A stretch of DNA of 5,744 nt from Verrucomicrobiota bacterium (GTDB lineage Bacteria; Verrucomicrobiota; Verrucomicrobiia; Opitutales; Coraliomargaritaceae): assembly GCA_027620575.1 (NCBI GenBank), contig JAQCDT010000079.1, forward strand, positions 1 through 5,744, written 5' to 3'. The notes under the pieces were generated by a model that saw nothing but the letters and a program-made list of their open reading frames with translations, ran no database searches and had not been told where the DNA came from. The position numbers and the translations under genes were made by a program. Of the stretch, positions 1 through 5,744 are shown one piece after another; position 1 is the stretch's first letter, and every line of letters starts with the position of its first letter.

Positions 1-431
1 GTATTCCCAACGATTAGATTCATTGATTGTGCACCCTTGATCAAATTGAAAACTAGTTTGGGTTCTTCCAGCCCAAAGTCCTTGAGATTTTGATCGGTAT
101 CTATCAATTCATCGTAAGTGAATTTTGCTGATTCTTTGAGTAAATTTAATTGGTGGATAATTTGATTAACAGAAAAATTGTTCGCCGGCCATTGTACGGG
201 CTCTTCAATAACCCAGTTATGGTTTTGCCTTAAAATCTTTATGCTTTCTTGCAATTGTGCGCTTTCAATCTGAATGCCTTCAAGATCTTGTGTGAATGAA
301 GATATTGCAAAATTAAGACCTTTAGATTCTTGGTGATCTTTGTATTGCCCATTGGACAATAAAAACAATGTAATAAATGCAATTGCATTTAAAAACAGTA
401 AAATAAAAGTCAGTCGAAATTTCTGAATCAT
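1..431 (-). CDS. DUF4340 domain protein, membrane-anchored (partial, C-terminus off the left edge)
   Basis: I translated this gene by hand; 143 codons of the N-terminal part are present and it runs off the window. Residues about 8-26 (FILLFLNAIAFITLFLLS) form one membrane anchor or uncleaved signal segment, so the remainder probably lies outside the cytoplasm. A DUF4340-like pattern follows: W73 and P78 in NWVIEEPVQWPAN, a helical stretch (IIHQLNLLKES), then LKDFGLEEPK around 117-125, matching the typical 'fGL..P' signature. The start ATG (431-429) overlaps the stop codon of the upstream gene as ATGA, which supports this start and suggests translational coupling. DUF4340 genes often follow GldG-like genes in ABC-2 cassettes. 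Their biochemical role is unknown; presumably this is an extracytoplasmic subunit of the same complex. The family call rests on motif recognition in a partial protein, so it is fairly but not fully certain. Confidence 0.82.
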   Translation of the reverse strand, partial: MIQKFRLTFILLFLNAIAFITLFLLSNGQYKDHQESKGLNFAISSFTQDLEGIQIESAQLQESIKILRQNHNWVIEEPVQWPANNFSVNQIIHQLNLLKESAKFTYDELIDTDQNLKDFGLEEPKLVFNLIKGAQSMNLIVGN

Positions 432-1909
432 CGTTTTCTTAAATAAAGAATTAAACTTCCCCAAAGGGCTATAAAAATCGGTAATATAGCGTAATAAAAT
501 AAAAGCGACTGTGCGTCTTTTTGATTCATTGTAATTTGAAATGTATCAATGGGTTTTATTGGAATATTTAAAAAATGAATTCGATCTAAAATCCAATTCA
601 CTGTATTATAAAATAAAATTTGATTACCGAAGATTTGAAAATGATTATTGGTAATAAAAGTTGAATCCCCAAAGACAGCCATACGTCCAGTTGGGATATC
701 AATTCCTAAAGAAGAAGTATGGCTAAGATTAGAAATAGCTGCGATACTGATAGGGCCAGGAATATCCGTTTCGGAATTATAGCTTATGGGTGTTTCATTG
801 GTATAATTATTTTCAATCCAAGTACCGTTCCCTGAACCAATAATTTCCATTACGGATAATCTTGGATTATTGATAGCCAATGGGTCCATCTTGACTGGTC
901 GAGGTTGTCCAAAGATTGCATTTATATTGTAATCAAGCAATAGATGGTTGATCGGGTGGTCGGCAAATTGATTAATAATGAAGTCTTCAGAATTTGAGAC
1001 AAAGGATTGTTCTGAACCGAAAATAAATTTATTTTCAGATAGGATTCCCCAATCAAAAAACAACTCGTCTAGGCCATGAACTCTTCCCGGATCAATCAAA
1101 GTTATAATTCGACCATTTCGCTCAGTCATGTATCTGCGAAGCAGTTCAACTTCAAAAGCTTCAATTTTTCCTTGAGGAGCAACAATTAAAATTAAAGATG
1201 CATCCTTAGGGATACTAGGCTCTTGATAAAGATTCAGCCGATCGACTTTAAAATTTTTATTTTCCAAATAAGTTCTTAAAGAAGAAAGTCCTGTTTGGGG
1301 ATCATTGTCATTGATATCTTTTTCGCCATGTCCAACTAAAAAATAAATATTTTGAATGCTTTTTGAATTTACATTGATTATCCCAGAAGTGATTGCACTT
1401 TCACCTTTAAATCCAACAATTTCATTTTCTTTAATTGAATAAAGATCCGCCTGTCGTATGATTTGAAAACGATCTTCTTGGACGATGAGTAAAATATTCT
1501 CTTCTTTGATTTTGAACTTATTGTAGATTGATTGAACTTTAGACCTTTGCCTAAAAGGATCCACGTATTCAATAGTGAGCAATGGCTTGCCGTTTTGTAT
1601 GGCATCAGCCTCATACGCCCTTAGTAAACGACCAATATGTGAATGAATCTGTTCTAGTTCAGGTTGATTAGAATCTTTCGGTATCAGTACAATGATCTTT
1701 GTTTCTCGATCCAATGCTCTCAAATGAGCCTTAGTTTCTGCACTTAGCGAATACAGTCCATTTTGTGTGATATCGATTCGTTTAAAGTATTGTGCCGAAA
1801 TTATATTGATCCCAATAACAAGCGACACCAACAAAATTGCCTGTAAAATTCGTCGAACGAACTTTACCTTATTCATGTAACTAAAGCTATTGATTGGGTC
1901 GCTGTTCAT
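428..1909 (-). CDS. GldG-like ABC transporter auxiliary protein (ABC_transp_aux family)
   Basis: This 493-residue protein is predicted to be the auxiliary subunit of the ABC-2 system encoded just upstream. It has an N-terminal membrane segment at about 21-39, a large extracytoplasmic region, and a C-terminal membrane segment at about 470-490 followed by the basic end LRKR. Family hallmarks are visible: RIDIT (44-48) with YSLS (53-56) just after the first membrane segment, FKGESAITSGI (167-177), the GHGE motif (193-196), GRIITLIDP (266-274), and a late AVFGDSTFITNNH (411-423) followed by GNQILFYNTVNWIL. Length and layout fit full-length GldG-type proteins. The ATG at 1909-1907 overlaps the permease stop as TAATG, favouring this start. 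Met12 (1876-1874) is a possible alternative; neither has a Shine-Dalgarno sequence. In Flavobacterium the homologue is linked to gliding, but that role cannot be assumed here. The substrate is unknown. Confidence 0.9.
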   Translation of the reverse strand: MNSDPINSFSYMNKVKFVRRILQAILLVSLVIGINIISAQYFKRIDITQNGLYSLSAETKAHLRALDRETKIIVLIPKDSNQPELEQIHSHIGRLLRAYEADAIQNGKPLLTIEYVDPFRQRSKVQSIYNKFKIKEENILLIVQEDRFQIIRQADLYSIKENEIVGFKGESAITSGIINVNSKSIQNIYFLVGHGEKDINDNDPQTGLSSLRTYLENKNFKVDRLNLYQEPSIPKDASLILIVAPQGKIEAFEVELLRRYMTERNGRIITLIDPGRVHGLDELFFDWGILSENKFIFGSEQSFVSNSEDFIINQFADHPINHLLLDYNINAIFGQPRPVKMDPLAINNPRLSVMEIIGSGNGTWIENNYTNETPISYNSETDIPGPISIAAISNLSHTSSLGIDIPTGRMAVFGDSTFITNNHFQIFGNQILFYNTVNWILDRIHFLNIPIKPIDTFQITMNQKDAQSLLFYYAILPIFIALWGSLILYLRKR

Positions 1910-2682
1910 TAAGCTTCTGAATCGATCAAATTAACGGTTAGACTTAATAATAAAATAGAAATGGATAGATAGAAAACAAATGGCCGAGTATCAAGAATCC
2001 CGAGTGAAAAATCTTCAAAGTGTCGAATAACATTCACATATTGGATGCTTTCAAAAAAGAAACTACCTTGAGTGAAATAATTGTAAGTTGCATATTCGAG
2101 TTGTTGTCCGCCAATACAAATGATAAACAAAAATGTGAAGCAGAGCATACCTGCGACCAACTGACTTCTTGTTAAGCTACTGGAAAAAATACCGATAGCG
2201 ATAAATAGAATACCACTGAGTAAAATAAAGAGTAAGCTTCCTAAAATTGCAGAGCGATCCACGAGGCTCGCATTAGATAAATTGTCCGAGAGTAGGTTGT
2301 AGGTGATTATTGGGAAATATAACGTTAAGACCCAAAGTATTACATAGAGCAAGTAGGCAGCAAAAAATTTACTCAAGACAATAGCGTATGTTGGGATTGG
2401 AGCTGAGAATAAAATTTGAAGTGTGGCTTGGTTTTTCTCTTCGGCAATACTCCGCATAGTCAATAAAGGAACGGTAAAAAATACAGGTAGCCAAAACAGA
2501 CTGAAAAATTGAGAAATGGAGGAAGTGTCTTGAGGCATCAGAGTCATACTTCTGAGGATAGCCCAATAAATAAATCCCATAAGCAGAAGAAAAAGAACAC
2601 TCGCAACATAAGTCGGAGGTGCGATAAAAAGAAGTCGTACCTCATGTCGAACTAAAGTAAAAAAATGTCCCATAAATTTCAT
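1909..2682 (-). CDS. ABC-2 type transporter permease (GldF-like)
   Basis: This 257-residue integral membrane protein is the expected channel-forming subunit for the ATPase encoded 32 nt upstream. Hydrophobic segments lie at about 18-42, 60-76, 100-128, 146-169, 173-192 and 235-252, giving the six-helix layout of ABC-2 permeases. Between the second and third segments is TMRSIAEEKNQATLQILFSAP (first residues around 75), matching the conserved 'MR..aEE...GT.elL.taP' element of the GldF/NosY type. Near the C-terminus, HFEDFSLGILDTRP before the last helix is also typical of GldF-like permeases. The family usually has about 240-260 residues, so the protein is complete. Its stop (TAA, 1911-1909) overlaps the next start by one base. 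The annotated ATG at 2682 lacks a Shine-Dalgarno sequence; Met4 (2673-2671) could be the true start. The function is inferred as transport or export of an unknown substrate. Confidence 0.92.
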   Translation of the reverse strand: MKFMGHFFTLVRHEVRLLFIAPPTYVASVLFLLLMGFIYWAILRSMTLMPQDTSSISQFFSLFWLPVFFTVPLLTMRSIAEEKNQATLQILFSAPIPTYAIVLSKFFAAYLLYVILWVLTLYFPIITYNLLSDNLSNASLVDRSAILGSLLFILLSGILFIAIGIFSSSLTRSQLVAGMLCFTFLFIICIGGQQLEYATYNYFTQGSFFFESIQYVNVIRHFEDFSLGILDTRPFVFYLSISILLLSLTVNLIDSEA

Positions 2683-2714
2683 GTGTGGAAAATAGTATCT
2701 TAAAATATGCAGGA

Positions 2715-3692
2715 TTAATGGGTGGGGCGAACTTCATCCCAGGAGCGTTTTGTCGCGGCTAGAAATATTGCTTCTAAGTCAGGCTGTACTAAATTTATCC
2801 CTATCAGTTGGCAATGACTAATTTGATCGACCATCTTCGTGTAGTGAGCAATTTCGAGTGCTTTTTTTGATTTGATTAAAATTGTGCAATCATCATTTTC
2901 CGAAGTCGGTGCTTCTGCGATTTCGTATTCGTCCCCACTTGATTTCAAGCGTTCAATCAAGTGCTCACTATTTCCTGACACTTGAAGTTTTAAATAGTTC
3001 TCATTAATGAATTCTGCCGAGAGTTCAGCTTGCGTCCCCATTGCAACCACTCTTCCATGATTTATAATAATAACACGATCACAATTTCGCTCTATCTCCG
3101 AAAGTATGTGTGAAGATATTAAGACGGTATAAATCCCCCTTAGGCTATTAATTAAATTTCTTATGCCTTGAATCTGATGAGGATCTAGACCAATGGTCGG
3201 CTCGTCTAAGATGATAATCTCAGGACTTCCTATCAAGGCATCGGCAATACCGACTCTTTGTTTAAAGCCTTTGGATAGTGTGCGAATAATTTTTCTTCTC
3301 GCTGTTCTAAATAAATCGCAAAGATCCATGACTCGGCGTACCTCGGCAGAAATTTTTCGTGGATCGACTTCTTTAAGTTCTGCTCGGAGCTTCAAGTATT
3401 CCATCACCCTTAAATCTTCAGGCAAGGGGTTGTTTTCTTGCATAAATCCTATCTTTCTTTTGATCGCTAGGCTACTATCAGCCACTGGCAATCCGCAGAC
3501 GGTTGCTGTACCGCTATCTGCATTGAGCAACCCTCCAATAATTCGCATAGTGGTGCTCTTGCCGGCACCATTAGGCCCTAAAAGTCCGACAATTTCTCCT
3601 TTGTTAATTTGAAAGTTCGCATTTTTTATAGCGGACACTTTGCCATAGCTTTTTGATAAACCACTTACAGAGATACTGATATTTTCGTCCAT
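2715..3692 (-). CDS. ABC transporter ATP-binding protein (GldA-like)
   Basis: This 325-residue cytoplasmic ATPase should drive the ABC-2 permease encoded next. All nucleotide-binding motifs are present: Walker A GPNGAGKST (39-47), Q-loop glutamine Q85 in IGFMQENN, signature LSKGFKQR (139-146), Walker B with catalytic glutamate EIIILDE (158-164), D-loop IGLD (167-170) and switch histidine H195 in SSHIL. The signature reads LSKGF rather than LSGGQ; this variant is common in GldA/CcmA-like ATPases and should not mean loss of activity. After about residue 225 comes a C-terminal domain of roughly 100 residues, as in many ABC-2 export ATPases. The gene is first in the four-gene minus-strand operon and diverges from rnhB across 65 bp. 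The start MDENISISVSGLSKSYGKV fits the family N-terminus, though no Shine-Dalgarno sequence precedes it. Confidence 0.94.
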   Translation of the reverse strand: MDENISISVSGLSKSYGKVSAIKNANFQINKGEIVGLLGPNGAGKSTTMRIIGGLLNADSGTATVCGLPVADSSLAIKRKIGFMQENNPLPEDLRVMEYLKLRAELKEVDPRKISAEVRRVMDLCDLFRTARRKIIRTLSKGFKQRVGIADALIGSPEIIILDEPTIGLDPHQIQGIRNLINSLRGIYTVLISSHILSEIERNCDRVIIINHGRVVAMGTQAELSAEFINENYLKLQVSGNSEHLIERLKSSGDEYEIAEAPTSENDDCTILIKSKKALEIAHYTKMVDQISHCQLIGINLVQPDLEAIFLAATKRSWDEVRPTH

Positions 3693-3757
3693 TACTTGAA
3701 TTAAAGAAGTTTGAAAAGATTCAATTAAACATCAATAAAATACAATATATAAATACA
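3693..3757. promoter_or_regulatory. Divergent intergenic region with presumed promoters for the ABC operon and rnhB
   Basis: These 65 bp separate two genes facing away from each other and hold only 11 G/C bases (about 17%), so promoters for both directions are expected here. On the plus strand, TTGAAA (3711-3716) and TAAAAT (3736-3741) resemble -35 and -10 boxes, but their 19-bp spacing is long; TACAAT (3741-3746) is another -10 candidate. No convincing pair was found for the minus strand. A near-perfect 10-bp direct repeat, TTGAATTAAA (3696-3705) and TTCAATTAAA (3720-3729), is present, but in such AT-rich DNA it may be chance. The region's role is inferred from layout; the exact boxes are uncertain. 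Confidence 0.5.
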
Positions 3758-4378
3758 ATGGAGTCCATATTACAAGAATACGATGCAAAACTGATGCATA
3801 AGGCTGGATCACTGATCGGATTAGATGAAGTAGGGCGAGGGGCTTTAGCTGGACCCGTGTTCACTGCGGCCTGCTTAGTGAAACAAGACTTTTTTCTAGA
3901 TTCAAAAAAAATGAGTGCAAATCTTCGAGAGCACGCTTTTGAAAACTTAATGCACCTTAAAACAATTGGATCAGTTGATTTCGAAATTGCATCTGCATCC
4001 GTTCAGGAAATCGAATCATTGAATATTTCTGGCGCAACTCGTTTATCATTCGATCGATCGCTCAAAGCTCTACATGAACGGAACCCTTCTTCTAGGCAAA
4101 GCCTTATTCTAATAGACGGTAAACCCTTAAAGGATTTTCCCTATGTTCATCAAGCTATTGTGGGTGGAGATGATCAATCTTTGTCGATTGCATGTGCGAG
4201 CATTTTGGCTAAAGTTGCACGAGACCGGTTTATGGATGCAATGGGAGATCGATTTCCGCATTACAATTGGCAAAAAAACAAAGGATATGGGACACAATTT
4301 CACAGAGAACAGATACGGCTAGTGGGGCCTAGCCCTGAACATAGAACCTTATTTTTAAGGAAAATACTTAATAAATAA
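3758..4378 (+). CDS. rnhB: Ribonuclease HII
   Basis: RNase HII cuts the RNA strand of RNA-DNA hybrids and starts removal of single ribonucleotides misincorporated into DNA; it is cytoplasmic and needs divalent metal. The 206-residue product is a normal length for the family. The metal-binding acidic residues are visible: D23 and E24 in GLDEVGRGALAGPV, D120 in LILIDGKP, and D156 in ILAKVARDRFMD. Other family landmarks are LDSKKMS (around 47-53), SIACASILAKVARD (143-156), NKGYGT (174-179) and the C-terminal GPSPEHRTLF. The protein is therefore intact and probably active. The ATG at 3758 is the natural start, giving about 20 residues before the first motif; the upstream bases are A/T-rich with no Shine-Dalgarno sequence. 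It is divergent from the ABC operon and stands alone before the tRNA-Thr/tuf unit. Confidence 0.97.
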   Translation: MESILQEYDAKLMHKAGSLIGLDEVGRGALAGPVFTAACLVKQDFFLDSKKMSANLREHAFENLMHLKTIGSVDFEIASASVQEIESLNISGATRLSFDRSLKALHERNPSSRQSLILIDGKPLKDFPYVHQAIVGGDDQSLSIACASILAKVARDRFMDAMGDRFPHYNWQKNKGYGTQFHREQIRLVGPSPEHRTLFLRKILNK

Positions 4379-4536
4379 TGGGTCTTCAGCGCATATTTGC
4401 GTAAGAAACAAAGAAAAAAGAGTTTTTTTAAAAATTAGTATTGACGGGGGGAGCTTAAAAGAGCAGTTTCGCAGGCTTCTATTTCTCAATTCTAATTTAG
4501 GATAAAGTCTTGACTAAATCCATACCGATAAGGTCT
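4379..4536 (+). other. Gene-free stretch between rnhB and tRNA-Thr: weak hairpin and presumed tRNA/tuf promoter
   Basis: No credible coding sequence is present. Just after the rnhB stop there is a small imperfect hairpin: CGCA (4390-4393) pairs with TGCG (4398-4401) around a TATT loop, with possible extension by CTT (4384-4386) and AAG (4403-4405). It is not followed by a T-run, so it is a poor intrinsic terminator. An A6-GAG-T7 palindrome lies at 4414-4429. A promoter for tRNA-Thr and tuf is expected in 4430-4520. Candidates are TTGACG at 4441-4446, with no good -10 box at 16-18 bp, and TAGGAT at 4498-4503, with a poor -35 box. TTGACT at 4510-4515 is too close to the tRNA to be its -35. The role is inferred from position. 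Confidence 0.4.
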
Positions 4537-4614
<78 letters not shown>

Positions 4615-4653
4615 CTATAAACACAAAATTTAAAAACTAAATCAAAATCAACC

Positions 4654-5744
4654 ATGGCAAAGGAAACATTCGAAAGAACTAAACCACACGTTAATGTGGG
4701 AACTATTGGTCATATTGACCACGGTAAAACAACGACAACTACAGCGATCTTAAAGGTGCAAGCTGATAAGGGCTTAGCTCAGTTTAAGTCATATGCTGAC
4801 ATCGCTAAAGGCGGTACTGTTAGAGACGAAACTAAAACTGTGACTATTGCGGTTGCACACGTTGAGTACGAAACAGACAATCGTCACTATGCGCACGTTG
4901 ACTGCCCAGGTCACGCCGACTTCGTGAAAAACATGATCACAGGTGCTGCTCAAATGGATGGTGCTATCTTAGTGGTTTCTGCTGCAGATGGACCTATGCC
5001 ACAAACTCGTGAGCACATCCTTCTTGCTCGCCAAGTGGGTGTTCCTACAATCGTTGTATGGTTGAACAAAGTTGACCTTCTTGATGATGAAGAGTTACTC
5101 GAGCTTGTTGAAATGGAAGTTCGTGACCTTCTTTCAAAATATGAGTACCCAGGAGACGATATTACAATCGTACGTGGTTCTGCAACCGCTGCTCTTGAAG
5201 GTAAACCAGAAGGTGTTGAAGCTATTTCTAACTTAATGGACGCAATCGATAAGGATATTGCTGAGCCAGCACGTGAAGTGGACAAGCCATTCCTAATGTC
5301 TGTTGAAGACGTATTCTCAATTACAGGTCGTGGTACAGTTGCTACTGGTCGTATTGAGCGTGGTGTGGTTAAAGTCGGCGAGGAAATCGAAATCGTTGGT
5401 ATGAAAGACACAGTAAAGACAACAGTTACTGGTGTGGAGATGTTCCGCAAAAACCTTGATCAAGGTATGGCGGGTGACAACGTCGGACTTTTATTACGTG
5501 GTGTTGAAAGAGAATCTATTGAGCGTGGACAAGTATTGTCTAAGCCAGGTTCAATCAGCCCTCATAGCAAAGCTAAAGCTGAACTCTATGTCTTGAGTAA
5601 AGATGAAGGTGGCCGTCATACTCCATTCTTTGATGGATACCGTCCTCAATTCTTCTTCGGTACAGCAGACGTTACTGGTGTGATTAAGACTCCAGAAGGT
5701 GTAGAAATGGTTATGCCTGGTGACAACATTACTGTTGAAATCGA
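4654..5744 (+). CDS. tuf: Translation elongation factor Tu (partial, C-terminus off the right edge)
   Basis: EF-Tu is the GTPase that carries aminoacyl-tRNA to the ribosomal A site. The window holds 363 codons, lacking about the last 30 of a usual 394-396. GTPase motifs are clear: G1 GHIDHGKT (19-26), G3 DCPGH (83-87) with catalytic H87, and G4 NKVD (138-141); the G5 element is probably GSA (175-177). Domains 2 and 3 follow (DVFSITGRGTVATGRIERG; later DEGGRHTPFF and GYRPQFFF). Switch I is unusual: GGTVRDETKTVTI replaces the common APEEKARGITI, although the Mg-binding threonine (T64) is kept. I recall such a form from PVC bacteria. Codon choice is more selective than in the ABC genes, as expected for a highly expressed gene. 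The start ATG at 4654 begins the standard MAKETFERTKPHVNVGTIGH N-terminus, preceded by an A-rich leader and ACC but no Shine-Dalgarno sequence. Confidence 0.98.
   Translation, partial: MAKETFERTKPHVNVGTIGHIDHGKTTTTTAILKVQADKGLAQFKSYADIAKGGTVRDETKTVTIAVAHVEYETDNRHYAHVDCPGHADFVKNMITGAAQMDGAILVVSAADGPMPQTREHILLARQVGVPTIVVWLNKVDLLDDEELLELVEMEVRDLLSKYEYPGDDITIVRGSATAALEGKPEGVEAISNLMDAIDKDIAEPAREVDKPFLMSVEDVFSITGRGTVATGRIERGVVKVGEEIEIVGMKDTVKTTVTGVEMFRKNLDQGMAGDNVGLLLRGVERESIERGQVLSKPGSISPHSKAKAELYVLSKDEGGRHTPFFDGYRPQFFFGTADVTGVIKTPEGVEMVMPGDNITVEI

Noticed and set aside
139..145. Possible frameshift or pseudogene in the DUF4340 gene
   Set aside because: Hand translation from 431 down to 1 is open and keeps DUF4340-like features up to the window edge, so there is no sign of disruption.
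1378..1614. Short minus-strand reading frame inside the GldG-like gene
   Set aside because: It sits out of frame within a well-supported gene, with a low-complexity Ser/Lys-rich product.
2369..2566. Short minus-strand reading frame inside the permease gene
   Set aside because: It is an out-of-frame shadow of the permease with no recognisable features.
3193..3612. Open reading frame on the plus strand opposite the ABC ATPase (139 codons)
   Set aside because: It is antisense to the conserved Walker A to Walker B region, which explains its openness; its product resembles no family I know.
4414..4429. A6-GAG-T7 palindrome as a terminator for rnhB
   Set aside because: The stem would be only A-U pairs with a three-base loop, too weak for a typical intrinsic terminator, and it could equally be simple A/T-rich sequence.
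4510..4536. TTGACT at 4510 as the -35 box of the tRNA-Thr promoter
   Set aside because: With normal 16-18 bp spacing the -10 box would fall at the first bases of the tRNA, and no TATAAT-like sequence is there; GATAAG is only 11 bp away.
4950..5450. Long open reading frame on the minus strand opposite tuf (166 codons)
   Set aside because: It lies entirely within tuf on the opposite strand, is very rich in Ser, Thr, Ile and Arg with no recognisable domain, and is the usual shadow of a strongly codon-biased gene.

Overview
The window reads as an ordinary stretch of a bacterial chromosome, AT-rich outside the tuf gene, with six protein genes and one tRNA. The best clue to the organism is the EF-Tu protein. 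Its switch I segment has the form GGTVRDETKTVTI where most bacteria have APEEKARGITI. From memory this form occurs in the Planctomycetota/Verrucomicrobiota/Chlamydiota (PVC) group, and Verrucomicrobiota (Opitutae-like) is my best guess. That is recollection, not a search result. None of the six start codons has a convincing Shine-Dalgarno sequence. This is usual in Bacteroidota and also seen in other lineages, so the placement stays tentative.

Left part (1-3692, minus strand): a compact four-gene cluster, transcribed from right to left. The order is an ABC ATPase (GldA-like), an ABC-2 type permease (GldF-like), a membrane-anchored GldG-like auxiliary protein (ABC_transp_aux family) and a DUF4340 protein that runs off the left edge. 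The last two junctions overlap (TAATG and ATGA), and the first junction has a 32-nt gap. The cluster looks like one operon encoding a single membrane complex: the ATPase powers the permease, and the two anchored proteins present large domains outside the membrane. The Bacteroidota homologues are named for gliding motility. Similar cassettes occur in non-gliding bacteria, where the substrate is unknown.

Middle (3693-3757): a 65-bp divergent intergenic region with about 17% GC. It must hold the promoters for the minus-strand operon and for rnhB.

Right part (3758-5744, plus strand): rnhB (ribonuclease HII, complete) is followed by a 158-bp gene-free stretch, then tRNA-Thr(GGT), then tuf (EF-Tu, cut by the right edge after 363 codons). 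A tRNA-Thr directly upstream of tuf is a widespread bacterial arrangement (compare thrT-tufB in Escherichia coli). The 42-nt tRNA-tuf spacing suggests co-transcription, with the mRNA released by tRNA processing. I found no mobile element, CRISPR array, riboswitch or clear sign of horizontal transfer.
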